A stretch of DNA of 64,000 bases from Erythrobacteraceae bacterium (GTDB lineage: Bacteria > Pseudomonadota > Alphaproteobacteria > Sphingomonadales > Sphingomonadaceae), in NCBI GenBank assembly GCA_947479055.1, contig CANJYE010000013.1, positions 1 through 64,000 on the forward strand. The letters run 5' to 3'. The notes beneath the pieces are model-generated. The model was not told where the DNA came from and ran no database searches. It was given only the letters and a program-made list of their open reading frames with translations. Made by a program: the position numbers and the translations under genes. The first letter of the stretch is position 1; each line of letters starts with the position of its first letter. This document shows positions 17,474-26,633 of this stretch, in pieces.

Positions 17474-18246
17474 GCCGCCGTCACGTTACGTTTGGCTGCG
17501 GGCCAGACACGCTTGTCGGCACAATCGACGAGGCGGCGGGAACAAGCGGCCTGCTGCTGGTGACGGGCGGCAACGAAACCCGCGCCGGGGCCTTTACCAG
17601 TCAGGCCGAACTGGCCGCCCGGCTGGCCACAACGGGCCATCCGGTGTTCCGCTTCGACCGGCGCGGCACCGGCGACAGCGGCGGCAACGATCCCGGCTTT
17701 CGCGCCAGCGGGCCGGACATCGCCGCCGCGACTGCCGCCTTCCGCGCTGAAGCGCCGCACCTCGCGCGCATTGTCGGCTTCGGCAATTGCAACGCGGCCA
17801 GCACGCTGATGCTGACTGGCGGTGCCGGTCTGGATGGCCTCGTTCTCGCCAATCCCTGGACCTTCGAGAACGACAGCGAGGACGCACCCACGCCCGCCGC
17901 CGTCCGCGCGCGCTATGCCGAAAAGCTCCGCAATCCGCGCGAGCTGGCGCGGTTGTTGAGCGGCAAGGTCTCGCTGCGCGGCCTGGTCGAAGGATTGTGC
18001 CAGGCGCTGCGGCCGACACCACCGCCCAGCACGCTGGCGGACGAGATGGCACGCGGGCTTGGCACGTTTTCCGGTCCAGTCGCGATTCTGCTGGCAGGGC
18101 GCGATCGCACCGCGCAGGCCTTCCTCGAATGCTGGGACGGCAACGATCCGCGCATCGCCCACTGCCCGGGGGCAAGCCATTCGTTCAGCGAGTCGGACGC
18201 GAGGCACTGGCTGTTCGCGCAGGTTCTGGCCGCACTCAGCGCATGA
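17470..18246 (+). CDS. Hydrolase 1 of the exosortase A system (alpha/beta hydrolase)
   Basis: The 258-residue start at ATG 17470 overlaps the hydrolase 2 stop by four bases. Features of the XrtA-linked hydrolase 1 family are visible: G-G-N-E-T-R-A-G near 33, F-R-F-D-R-R-G-T-G-D-S near 60-70, and a nucleophile elbow in which cysteine replaces the usual serine (G-F-G-N-C-N-A-A-S, about 103-111). The late histidine is in G-A-S-H-S-F. Its substrate is unknown; an acyl or thioester intermediate carried by the nearby ACP is plausible. The last 11 bases overlap the convergent RNA methyltransferase gene. Confidence 0.88.
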   Translation: MSRRHVTFGCGPDTLVGTIDEAAGTSGLLLVTGGNETRAGAFTSQAELAARLATTGHPVFRFDRRGTGDSGGNDPGFRASGPDIAAATAAFRAEAPHLARIVGFGNCNAASTLMLTGGAGLDGLVLANPWTFENDSEDAPTPAAVRARYAEKLRNPRELARLLSGKVSLRGLVEGLCQALRPTPPPSTLADEMARGLGTFSGPVAILLAGRDRTAQAFLECWDGNDPRIAHCPGASHSFSESDARHWLFAQVLAALSA

Positions 18247-19432
18247 ACAGGCTTGCCAGTTCAACATGGGTCGACCAGCGGAACTGGCCAACCGGGCGCA
18301 GCTCGGCCAGGCGGTAGCCGCCCGCACACAGCACCTGCGCATCGCGCGCCCATGTGGCCGGGTTACAGCTTACATAGACCACTTTGGCTACGCTGCTGGC
18401 CGCCAGCTGCGCCACCTGATCGCTTGCCCCGGCACGCGGAGGATCGAGCAGGACCCCGGCAAAGCGGTTGAGCTCTTCCGTGAGTAACGGATTCCGGAAC
18501 AGGTCGCGATGGAGAACTTCAACCGGCTTGCCGCCGCGCCGCGCACCCGCCTGACACGCCATCGCCGCATCGCGCGCGGCCTCCGCCGCCAGCACCCGCG
18601 CGGGGCCGGCCAGTGCGAAGGCAAAGGTGCCGAGGCCCGAGAACAGATCGGCCACCGTGGCGCAACCCGCCAGCCATTCGCGCGCCGCGCCGGTCAGCGC
18701 CGCTTCGCCATCGGCGGTGGCCTGGAGGAAACCGCCGGACGGGAACGGCACGACCACCCCGGACAGCGTGACGGTCACCGGTTCTGGTTCCCATAAGGCT
18801 TCCGTGCCGTAACCCTGATCCAGCGTCAGCCGGGCGAGCGCGGCATCGCGGGCAAAATCGAGCAGCGCCTCGGTTTGTTGCAGGCCTTCGACTGTCAGCC
18901 CCTTGAGACCGCAATCGACCCCCTGATCAGTCAGTGCCAGCGCTACGTCCACCCCGTAACGGCCCGAACGGCGGGCCAGAACGGCACGCAGCGGCGCGAT
19001 GATCGCAAACAGCTCAGGCGCCAGCACCGGGCATTCGGCCAGGTCGACCAGTCTGTGCGAGGCTTCCTGGCGGAAGCCGATCAGCGGCCGTCCCCCGCCG
19101 TTGATCGCCCTGAGCGAGGCGCGGCGGCGGGTGCCGGGCGGGGAAAGATGGGCCGGTGCGAAACGTTCCGCCGCCAGCCCCTTGCCCCGTGCGGCATGGA
19201 GCACACGGCCCATGACGAAATCGGCCAGCGCGAAATCGTCGCAATGCTGGAGATCGCAACCACCGCAGGTGCCAAAGTGGCGGCAGGCCGGAGCAGCATG
19301 GTGCGGGCCGTGACGTAACGTCCCGTCGGCCAGCAGCACATCGCCGGGCACGGCCCCGGCAACATAGTTCCCGTCCGCAGTGACGCCATCGCCACGCGCG
19401 GCAAGGTGGATGATTTCCTGTTCCTGTTTCAC
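18236..19432 (-). CDS. Class I SAM-dependent RNA (uracil-5-)methyltransferase, RlmC/RlmD/TrmA family
   Basis: A 398-residue m5U methyltransferase of the RumA group. GTG 19432 is chosen because the protein then opens with the TRAM-like segment and the start lies 10 bp after the nnr stop. The [4Fe-4S] ligands are in C-R-H-F-G-T-C-G-G-C-D-L-Q-H-C. The SAM motif is D-L-F-S-G-L-G-T-F-A-F-A-L. The catalytic region has L-D-P-P-R-A-G and the nucleophile cysteine in V-S-C-N-P-A-T. It should form 5-methyluridine in rRNA or tRNA; the target base cannot be assigned. It is the last gene of the ilvD-led operon. Confidence 0.9.
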   Translation of the reverse strand: MKQEQEIIHLAARGDGVTADGNYVAGAVPGDVLLADGTLRHGPHHAAPACRHFGTCGGCDLQHCDDFALADFVMGRVLHAARGKGLAAERFAPAHLSPPGTRRRASLRAINGGGRPLIGFRQEASHRLVDLAECPVLAPELFAIIAPLRAVLARRSGRYGVDVALALTDQGVDCGLKGLTVEGLQQTEALLDFARDAALARLTLDQGYGTEALWEPEPVTVTLSGVVVPFPSGGFLQATADGEAALTGAAREWLAGCATVADLFSGLGTFAFALAGPARVLAAEAARDAAMACQAGARRGGKPVEVLHRDLFRNPLLTEELNRFAGVLLDPPRAGASDQVAQLAASSVAKVVYVSCNPATWARDAQVLCAGGYRLAELRPVGQFRWSTHVELASLFMR

Positions 19433-19442
19433 GATTTTAGTC

Positions 19443-20840
19443 TCACAGGCAGGCCGCGTAGGCCTGTGCAACCCGCCCGGCAAGCTCCCCGGCGGTAAAA
19501 GCGGGGCCGGACAGCCGCGCCGCCTCGCCATGCAGCCATACTGCCTCGCAAGCCGCCGCCATCGGGGCCGCGCCGGTAGCCAGTCGACTGAACAGGATTC
19601 CCGCCAGCACATCGCCGGTTCCAGCGACAGAGAGCCAGCTCGAGGCAGGCGAGGACAGCATCAGGCCGCCATCCGGGCTGGCAATCGCCGTGTCCGGCCC
19701 CTTGGCCACCACCACCATGCCCGAAGCGCAAGACAGAGCGCTGGCGCGGGCCAGCTTGCCTTCCGCCACGATCCCGAATGCGGCGCACAGCGCGGCCAGT
19801 TCACCCTCATGCGGGGTCGCGATTAGCGGCGCGCTTCGCCCGGCAAGCATTGTGGGCGTTAGTAACATCAGCGCATCGGCATCAACCACTGTCGGACAAT
19901 CGCGATGGAGCACCGCGAGCAAGCGGGCCATTGCTGCCTCGTCCCGGCCCAGCCCCGGCCCGACCAGCGCCGCTGATATTCGCCCATCTGCCAGTGCGTC
20001 GTCGAGCGGGCGCGTATCGATCACCAGTTCCGCCGGAGCCGCAGCGGGTGCCGCCTGCACCAGCAACTTGCCGTAGCCCGCCCCGCCATGCATCGCCGCC
20101 GTGCTGGCCAGCAAAGCCGCGCCCGGCATCGCCCCGCCCACGGTCACGGCCAGCCCGCGCGTGTATTTATGGGCCTCAGGCGCCGGAGCCGGGAGTGACG
20201 GCCGCGCCAGCAATTGCGTCCGGCCCAGCCCCTCCGCCACGCCGATCGGCACCAGCCGCCGTTCGCCCATCAGCGCAGCGCCAGGCATCAGCCAATGGGC
20301 ATATTTCCAGGCGCCGAGCGCCAGCGTCAGGTCGAAGCGGGGCAGCCCCTCGTTCAGCGGATGCCCGCTGTCGCTGTCCAGCCCGCTCGGCATATCCACC
20401 GCGACATTGTGATGGTGCAGGCTGGTCAGTTCCTGCAACAAGACCAGCAACTGCGCCGTCAACGGGCGGCTGAGGCCGCTGCCGAACAGGCAATCGACCA
20501 GCACATCGCCATGCGGGCGCGCGGACGGTCCCGCCACCGGCCCCGCATAATTGGCGCGGGCATGGAGCGCCGCGTCGGTCGCCGGGGCCATAGCGGCGAT
20601 GACCACCACTTCGCTGCCCCTCGCCCGCAACGTCTCGGCGATGACATAGCCGTCCCCGCCATTGTTTCCCGGCCCGCACAGCACCGTTACGGCACGCCCG
20701 CCCGCCAACCGCCAGACCCAGTTGGCCGCACCGCGCCCGGCGCGCAGCATCAGCGCATCGACACCTGTTCCCGCCGCGATCAGCGCCTGCTCACCCGCGA
20801 CCATTTCGGCCACGGTCAGGATCTGGCGGCTAGCGGGCAT
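19443..20840 (-). CDS. nnr: Bifunctional NAD(P)H-hydrate repair enzyme (epimerase plus dehydratase)
   Basis: A 465-residue fusion of the YjeF_N epimerase domain (about residues 10-200) and the ADP-dependent carbohydrate-kinase-like dehydratase domain (about 220-460). It repairs NADH and NADPH damaged by hydration. The N-terminal domain has G-P-G-N-N-G-G-D-G-Y and the C-terminal domain ends in V-A-G-T-G-D-V-L-A-G-I. Its ATG lies 11 bases inside the end of the preceding lipoprotein gene, and its stop is 10 bp before the RNA methyltransferase start, so the genes are co-transcribed. Confidence 0.95.
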   Translation of the reverse strand: MPASRQILTVAEMVAGEQALIAAGTGVDALMLRAGRGAANWVWRLAGGRAVTVLCGPGNNGGDGYVIAETLRARGSEVVVIAAMAPATDAALHARANYAGPVAGPSARPHGDVLVDCLFGSGLSRPLTAQLLVLLQELTSLHHHNVAVDMPSGLDSDSGHPLNEGLPRFDLTLALGAWKYAHWLMPGAALMGERRLVPIGVAEGLGRTQLLARPSLPAPAPEAHKYTRGLAVTVGGAMPGAALLASTAAMHGGAGYGKLLVQAAPAAAPAELVIDTRPLDDALADGRISAALVGPGLGRDEAAMARLLAVLHRDCPTVVDADALMLLTPTMLAGRSAPLIATPHEGELAALCAAFGIVAEGKLARASALSCASGMVVVAKGPDTAIASPDGGLMLSSPASSWLSVAGTGDVLAGILFSRLATGAAPMAAACEAVWLHGEAARLSGPAFTAGELAGRVAQAYAACL

Positions 20841-21456
20841 TGGCCAGCAAGGCCTGCGGAATGAGGTAACTGTCCGTGCCGATGCTCAGCGCCACTTCGC
20901 CATCCTCTGATTTCACATCGGTCGTATCCGCACCATCGGCGGCCATAATCCGCGTGCCCTTGACGTCAAACCGCCGGAATCCGCCATCGGGATGGCGCAG
21001 GACCAGGCCTTCGGGCCCGCGTTCGAGCAGGCATTGCTCGGCATAGCTCTTCGCACCATGCGTGGCGCAGGGCACGGAGGTGCCACCAGCCTGGGGCGCG
21101 GCAGGTGCCGACTGTGCTCCGGCCTTTATCCTGAAGGGGAAACGATAGCGGTCCTGCCCGACCTGCATTTCGAGGAACTCGCCCCGGATCGTCGCCACGC
21201 CCGCGTTCGCGCCGTCTGACACGGCAAGGCCACGCCCGTCCTTCAGCACCTCAAAGCGGCGAAACCCGCCATCGGGATGATGGACGACCAGCAACAGCAT
21301 GCCGTTACGTTCAACCCGGTCGACCCCGCATTTCGCATTAAAATCGGTGCTTCCCGCCAGTGCGCAGGAAATCTGGTCGGCGCTTGGTTTGTCCGGCTGC
21401 CCGCCAGAACCGCAGCCGGCCAGCAGCAGGGCCAGGGCAAGAACGCCGGACCGCAT
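20830..21456 (-). CDS. Two-repeat lipoprotein of unknown function
   Basis: I do not recognise this 208-residue family. ATG 21456 gives a clean lipoprotein signal (A-L-L-L-A-G-C, lipobox cysteine C15) and lies 8 bp after the ilvD stop. The mature part is an internal duplication. Repeat 1 (about 31-105) and repeat 2 (about 130-200) each begin with C-A-x2-G-x3-(F/Y)-x3-C (C31/C43 and C130/C142). Each then has H-P-D-G-G-F-R-R-F-(E/D)-V (60-70 and 155-165), a D-G-A turn and a final (I/V)-G-x-D-x-Y strand. A proline/alanine linker separates them. The paired cysteines suggest one disulfide per repeat in the periplasm. Confidence 0.82.
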   Translation of the reverse strand: MRSGVLALALLLAGCGSGGQPDKPSADQISCALAGSTDFNAKCGVDRVERNGMLLLVVHHPDGGFRRFEVLKDGRGLAVSDGANAGVATIRGEFLEMQVGQDRYRFPFRIKAGAQSAPAAPQAGGTSVPCATHGAKSYAEQCLLERGPEGLVLRHPDGGFRRFDVKGTRIMAADGADTTDVKSEDGEVALSIGTDSYLIPQALLANAR

Positions 21457-21463
21457 GGAACGG

Positions 21464-23320
21464 TCAGCGCCGCTTGAGCTGCGAGACATCGCGCACCGCG
21501 CCGCGCGCGGCGCTGGTGGTCATCGCCGCATAGGCCTGCAACGCGACCGAAACCTTGCGCGGACGCACCTTGGCCGGTTGCCAGGCAGCAGCGCCCCTGG
21601 CCTCCATCGCGGCCCGGCGCGCGGCCAGTTCCTCGTCCGGGATGGCGAGACGGATGGTGCGGCGAGGGATGTCGATCTCGATCCGGTCGCCGTTCTCGAC
21701 CAGCCCGATCGCCCCGCCTTCCGCCGCCTCGGGCGAGACATGGCCGATCGACAGGCCCGAAGTGCCGCCGGAAAAGCGCCCGTCGGTGACCAGCGCGCAG
21801 GCCGCGCCCAGCCCCTTCGACTTGATGTAGCTGGTGGGATAGAGCATTTCCTGCATGCCAGGCCCGCCTTTCGGCCCTTCGTAGCGGATCACCACCACGT
21901 CGCCCGCCTCGACCTGCCCGGTCAGGATGCCGGCCACTGCCGCATCCTGGCTTTCGAACACCTTGGCCGGCCCGGCGAACACCAGGATCGACTCGTCCAC
22001 CCCGGCCGTCTTCACGATGCAGCCGTCGAGCGCGATATTGCCGTCCAGCACCGCAATTCCGCCATCCTTGCTGAAAGCGTTGTCGGCCGAGCGGATCACC
22101 CCGGCCTTGCGGTCTAGATCGAGCTCGTCCCAGCGGCGTTCCTGGCTGAAGGCCACCTGCGTCGGCACGCCACCGGGCGCGGCGAGGAAGAATTTCTGCA
22201 CAGCCGGATCGTTGGTTCGCGAAATATCCCATGTATTCAGCGCATCGGCCAGCGTCGCGCTGTGCACGGTCGGCAAATGGGTGTGGAGCAGCCCGGCCCG
22301 ATCCAGTTGACCGAGGATCGCCATGATCCCGCCCGCGCGGTGGACGTCTTCCATGTGGACATCGGCCTTGGCCGGAGCGACCTTGGACAGCACCGGCACC
22401 CGGCGCGAGAGCCGGTCGATATCGGTCATCGTGAAATCGACCTCGGCCTCATGCGCGGCGGCCAGCAGATGAAGTACGGTGTTGGTCGAACCGCCCATCG
22501 CGATATCGAGCGACATGGCGTTCTCGAACGCCTCGAAGCAGGCGATGGAGCGTGGCAGGACGCTGGCATCGTCCTGTTCGTAATAGCGGCGGGCGAGATC
22601 GACCACGGTACGACCTGCCCGCAAAAACAATTCCTTGCGGTCAGCATGTGTGGCGAGTTGCGAGCCATTGCCGGGGAGCGACAGGCCCAGTGCCTCGGTC
22701 AGGCAGTTCATCGAATTGGCGGTGAACATGCCCGAACAGGAACCGCAGGTCGGGCAGGCCGAGCGTTCGATCGTCTCGACTTCGGCATCGGTATATTTGT
22801 CGTCGGCAGCGGCGACCATCGCATCGACGAGGTCGAGCGCGACTTCCTTGCCGCGCAGGACAACCTTGCCCGCTTCCATCGGCCCGCCGGACACGAACAC
22901 CACCGGAATGTTGATCCGCAGCGCCGCCATCAGCATGCCCGGCGTGATCTTGTCGCAATTGGAAATGCAGACCATCGCATCGGCGCAATGGGCGTTGACC
23001 ATATATTCGACGCTGTCGGCGATAAGGTCGCGGCTGGGCAGGCTGTAAAGCATGCCATCATGGCCCATGGCAATGCCATCATCGACTGCGATCGTGTTGA
23101 ATTCCTTGGCAACACCGCCCGCTGCCTCGATCTCGCGGGCGACCATCTGGCCAAGGTCCTTCAGATGGACGTGGCCGGGCACGAACTGGGTAAAGCTGTT
23201 GACCACGGCGATGATCGGCTTGCCGAAATCGCTGTCCTTCATGCCGGTGGCACGCCACAGCCCGCGCGCGCCGGCCATGTTGCGGCCATGAGTGGTGGTG
23301 CGGGAACGATAGGCGGGCAT
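21464..23320 (-). CDS. ilvD: Dihydroxy-acid dehydratase
   Basis: The 618-residue Fe-S dehydratase of valine and isoleucine synthesis converts 2,3-dihydroxy acids to 2-oxo acids. Cluster cysteines are in [10 protein letters not shown] (about 122) and [11 protein letters not shown] (about 195). Family signatures G-G-S-T-N-T-V-L-H and the C-terminal [15 protein letters not shown] are intact. Length matches proteobacterial IlvD. It leads the run ilvD, lipoprotein, nnr, RNA methyltransferase, all separated by 10 bp or less or overlapping. Confidence 0.97.
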   Translation of the reverse strand: MPAYRSRTTTHGRNMAGARGLWRATGMKDSDFGKPIIAVVNSFTQFVPGHVHLKDLGQMVAREIEAAGGVAKEFNTIAVDDGIAMGHDGMLYSLPSRDLIADSVEYMVNAHCADAMVCISNCDKITPGMLMAALRINIPVVFVSGGPMEAGKVVLRGKEVALDLVDAMVAAADDKYTDAEVETIERSACPTCGSCSGMFTANSMNCLTEALGLSLPGNGSQLATHADRKELFLRAGRTVVDLARRYYEQDDASVLPRSIACFEAFENAMSLDIAMGGSTNTVLHLLAAAHEAEVDFTMTDIDRLSRRVPVLSKVAPAKADVHMEDVHRAGGIMAILGQLDRAGLLHTHLPTVHSATLADALNTWDISRTNDPAVQKFFLAAPGGVPTQVAFSQERRWDELDLDRKAGVIRSADNAFSKDGGIAVLDGNIALDGCIVKTAGVDESILVFAGPAKVFESQDAAVAGILTGQVEAGDVVVIRYEGPKGGPGMQEMLYPTSYIKSKGLGAACALVTDGRFSGGTSGLSIGHVSPEAAEGGAIGLVENGDRIEIDIPRRTIRLAIPDEELAARRAAMEARGAAAWQPAKVRPRKVSVALQAYAAMTTSAARGAVRDVSQLKRR

Positions 23321-23364
23321 CTCGGGATTCCTTGGCAGTTTGTGCTACCCTTATGCCCCTGCCG

Positions 23365-24090
23365 CTAGTCGAGCGCCAGCGCAACCCTGTTGCAGATGGC
23401 AACCAGCCGCCCGGCCCATTGCGCCTGCTGTTCGGGCGTGGAGACCCGGTCCTGGCGGATTTCGATACCGAAATAGGGCCGCCCCTCGGCCTCGGCATGG
23501 CGGTTCATCGTCGCGTTGAGCAGCTTGCCCGAATAGGGCTGCTGGTCGCCGACAATCAGCCCCTCGGCTTCGAGCAGCGCAATGGCAAGGCGGCTGGCGC
23601 GGTCGTCATGGTTGTAGAGCACGCCGCAATCCCAGGGGCGCTGTTCGTCCGGATGGCTGGCAAGGTGCGGGGTGAAGCTGTGGAGCGAGAGGATCAGCGC
23701 CGGAGGAGAACTGTCAAGTATTGTCTCCATGACATTGTGATAAGGCCGGAAAAACCGCTCGATCCGCGCCATATGGCCAGGATGGTCGAGCGCATTGCCG
23801 GGAATTGCATGGCCATCGCTGGCGATCGGAACCACGCCGGGGGCATGTTCCTCGCGGTTGAAGTCGCACACCAGACGACTGACATGGCCGAGAAAGGCGG
23901 CAACGCCGGGTTGAGCGGCCATCGCTTCGGCCACCCCGGCCACCCCGATGTCGAGCGCGATGTGTTCATCCAGCAATGCCGGATCGATGCCGAGATCGAT
24001 GTCCGCCGGAACACGGTTGGAAGCATGATCGGCCACGACCAGAATGCCCCCGAAGCGGGGCCTGCCGACAATCCGCCAGGCCTCGCTCAT
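23365..24090 (-). CDS. N-formylglutamate amidohydrolase-family protein
   Basis: A 241-residue member of the FGase family, which hydrolyses N-formylglutamate (or similar N-acyl compounds) to glutamate. Motifs seen are V-V-A-D-H-A-S-N-R-V-P near the start, V-S-R-L-V-C-D-F-N-R-E, and I-L-S-L-H-S-F-T-P in the middle. ATG 24090 overlaps the ispE stop (ATGA), indicating coupled translation. No histidine-degradation (hut) genes are nearby, so a role outside histidine catabolism is possible. Confidence 0.85.
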   Translation of the reverse strand: MSEAWRIVGRPRFGGILVVADHASNRVPADIDLGIDPALLDEHIALDIGVAGVAEAMAAQPGVAAFLGHVSRLVCDFNREEHAPGVVPIASDGHAIPGNALDHPGHMARIERFFRPYHNVMETILDSSPPALILSLHSFTPHLASHPDEQRPWDCGVLYNHDDRASRLAIALLEAEGLIVGDQQPYSGKLLNATMNRHAEAEGRPYFGIEIRQDRVSTPEQQAQWAGRLVAICNRVALALD

Positions 24091-24899
24091 CGCAGCACTC
24101 CGCCCATCTGCCACCAGTCCGGATGGACTTTTGCAATGTCCTTCATGGCCTTGTCCATGGCGTCATGATGGCGGAACAGGGCAAAGCACGTCGCGCCGGA
24201 GCCGGACATGCGGACAAGGAGCGCATCGGTTGCGCGCAGCGCCGCAAGCACATCGGCAATCGCCGGGCACAGCGCGATCGCCGGGTCTTCCAGATCGTTG
24301 CGGCCTTCCCGCGCGATCCGGCCCGCCGGGCCTTCCGGCAGCGGGCCACGATCGATCCCGTCCCAACCCCGAAACACCGGCCCGGTCGCCAGTGGCATGC
24401 GAGGATTGACCAGCAGTACAGGGGTTTGGGCAAGGTCATTGTCAATGGATGACAACTCGGTTCCGGTCCCTCGCCCTATGCAGGCGAGGCTTTCGACGCA
24501 GGCCGGAACATCAGCGCCCAGCGCGGCGGCACGCGCATGCCAGTCCTCCGGCAGTCCATGGATCCGCTGAACCAGCCGGAACACCGCGCCCGCATCGGCG
24601 GAACCTCCGCCCAGCCCGGCGGCAACCGGCAGGCGTTTGTCGAGGTCTATCGCCAGCCCCTCACCATGGGGCAGGGAGGCGAGTGCCATGCTCACGATGT
24701 TTTTTGAAGGATCAGCCAGTTCTGGCGCAAACTCTCCAGACAATGTCAACTCATCGCTCGCCGCTGGAGCTGCCGTCAACCGATCCCCGTCATCGACGAA
24801 GGCGAACAGCGTCTCCAGTTCGTGGTAGCCATCCTCGCGCCGCCTGCGGACGTGCAGCGCGAGGTTGATCTTGGCATAGGCGGTTTCGGCGAGTGTCAC
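24087..24899 (-). CDS. ispE: 4-diphosphocytidyl-2-C-methyl-D-erythritol kinase
   Basis: The GHMP kinase of the non-mevalonate isoprenoid pathway, 270 residues. The GTG start sits 6 bp after the ETF-QO stop. The N-terminal A-Y-A-K-I-N-L-A-L-H, the ATP loop P-V-A-A-G-L-G-G-G-S-A-D-A, and the C-terminal M-S-G-S-G-A-T-C-F-A-L-F are all intact. It is co-transcribed between ETF-QO and the N-formylglutamate amidohydrolase-like gene. Confidence 0.95.
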   Translation of the reverse strand: MTLAETAYAKINLALHVRRRREDGYHELETLFAFVDDGDRLTAAPAASDELTLSGEFAPELADPSKNIVSMALASLPHGEGLAIDLDKRLPVAAGLGGGSADAGAVFRLVQRIHGLPEDWHARAAALGADVPACVESLACIGRGTGTELSSIDNDLAQTPVLLVNPRMPLATGPVFRGWDGIDRGPLPEGPAGRIAREGRNDLEDPAIALCPAIADVLAALRATDALLVRMSGSGATCFALFRHHDAMDKAMKDIAKVHPDWWQMGGVLR

Positions 24900-24905
24900 C
24901 CCGCT

Positions 24906-26552
24906 TCACATATTCGGATAGTTCGGCCCGCCGCCGCCTTCGGGAGTGACCCATTCGATGTTCTGGGTGGCGTCCTTGATGTCGCAGGTCTTGCAGTGGA
25001 CGCAGTTCTGGGCGTTGATCTGGAGGCGCGGTTCGCCTTCTTCCACGCCGAGGAACTCATAGACGCCAGCGGGGCAGAACCTTGCTTCCGGCCCGGCGTA
25101 GAGCGCCAGATTGACCTTCACCGGCACTTCCGGGTCCTTCAGAACGAGGTGGCAGGGCTGGTCTTCCTCGTGGTTGGTGAAGGAGAACGCGACCGAGCTC
25201 AGCCGGTCGAAGCTGATCACACCGTCGGGCTTGGGATAGACGATCGGCTTGTAAAGATCGGCCCGCATCGTGGCGGAGGCATCGGTGTGGTGCTTCATCG
25301 TGATCGGCAGGCCGATCTTGAGCGTGCGCATCCACATGTCGATCCCGGCCAGAACCGTGCCCAGTTCGCCGCCGAACTTGGCGATGACCGGCTGGGCGTT
25401 CTTGACCAGCTGAAGCTCCTTGGCGATCCAGCTGTCGCGCAGTTCGGCTTCATATTCGGCCAGGCCATCATGCTCACGGCCCGCAGCGATCGCGGCAACG
25501 ATGCTTTCAGCCGCCAGCATCCCGCTCTTCATCGCAGTGTGGCTGCCCTTGATCCGGGGGACGTTCACAAAACCGGCCGAGCAGCCGATCAGCGCACCGC
25601 CCGGGAAATAGAGCTTGGGCACCGACTGCCAGCCGCCTTCGTTGATCGCGCGCGCGCCATAGGCCACCCGCTTGCCGCCTTCGAGGATCGCGCGGATTTC
25701 CGGGTGCTGCTTCCAGCGCTGGAACTCCTCGAACGGATAGACGTAGGGATTCTTGTAATCGAGCGCGGTGACGAAGCCGAGGGCGACCTGGTTGTTGGCC
25801 TGGTGATAGAGGAACCCGCCGCCCCAGCTGTCGCTTTCCGACAGCGGCCAGCCCTGGGTGTGGATCACCCGGCCCGGCTCGTGCTTGCCCGGGTCGATGT
25901 CCCACAGTTCCTTGATGCCAATGCCATAGACCTGCGGCTGGCAATCGGCCTCGAGGTCGAAATGGGACTTGAGGCCCTTGGTCAGATGGCCGCGCGCGCC
26001 TTCGGCGAACAGGGTGTATTTGGCGTGGAGTTCCATCCCGGGCGTGTAATCGCCCTTCTGCGAGCCATCGCGGGCGATGCCCATGTCCTGCGTGGCGACA
26101 CCCATCACCGCGCCGCTTTCATCATAGAGCACTTCGGACGCTGGGAAGCCGGGGAAGATTTCGACGCCCAGCTCCTCGGCCTTGCCGGCCAGCCAGCGGC
26201 AGAGATTGCCGAGCGAGCCGGTGTAATTGCCGTGGTTGGAAAGGAACGGCGGCATCATGATGTGCGGCAGTTCCATCTTGCCCTTGCGGCTGAGCACCCA
26301 GTGCCAGTTGTCTGTCACCGGCGTTTGCGCCATCGGGCAATCATCGTCGCGCCAGTCGGGCAGCAGTTCGTCAAGCGCCCTGGGATCGACTACCGCGCCG
26401 GACAGGATATGTGCGCCGATTTCCGAGCCTTTTTCCAGTACACAGACATCGAGGCTGTCGTTCAGCTGTTTCAGCCTGATCGCCGCTGCAAGGCCGGCCG
26501 GGCCGCCGCCAACGATGACGACGTCAAAGGGCATCGATTCGCGTTCGCTCAT
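24906..26552 (-). CDS. Electron transfer flavoprotein-ubiquinone oxidoreductase
   Basis: A 548-residue membrane-bound flavoprotein that moves electrons from ETF, reduced by acyl-CoA and other dehydrogenases, to ubiquinone. ATG 26552 is used because the FAD-binding fold V-V-I-V-G-G-G-P-A-G-L-A-A-A-I follows within 15 residues. The C-terminal [4Fe-4S] domain has C-V-H-C-K-T-C-D-I-K-D with the usual C-terminal sequence. It is the first gene of the minus-strand run that continues with ispE. Confidence 0.96.
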   Translation of the reverse strand: MSERESMPFDVVIVGGGPAGLAAAIRLKQLNDSLDVCVLEKGSEIGAHILSGAVVDPRALDELLPDWRDDDCPMAQTPVTDNWHWVLSRKGKMELPHIMMPPFLSNHGNYTGSLGNLCRWLAGKAEELGVEIFPGFPASEVLYDESGAVMGVATQDMGIARDGSQKGDYTPGMELHAKYTLFAEGARGHLTKGLKSHFDLEADCQPQVYGIGIKELWDIDPGKHEPGRVIHTQGWPLSESDSWGGGFLYHQANNQVALGFVTALDYKNPYVYPFEEFQRWKQHPEIRAILEGGKRVAYGARAINEGGWQSVPKLYFPGGALIGCSAGFVNVPRIKGSHTAMKSGMLAAESIVAAIAAGREHDGLAEYEAELRDSWIAKELQLVKNAQPVIAKFGGELGTVLAGIDMWMRTLKIGLPITMKHHTDASATMRADLYKPIVYPKPDGVISFDRLSSVAFSFTNHEEDQPCHLVLKDPEVPVKVNLALYAGPEARFCPAGVYEFLGVEEGEPRLQINAQNCVHCKTCDIKDATQNIEWVTPEGGGGPNYPNM

Positions 26553-26633
26553 GATCCTGGTCTTTCTTCGTGGTAACCCTGCCAAACGCCTTGATTGCTG
26601 CGCCTCGGCAGGTCAAGACCCGGCGACAGAGCA

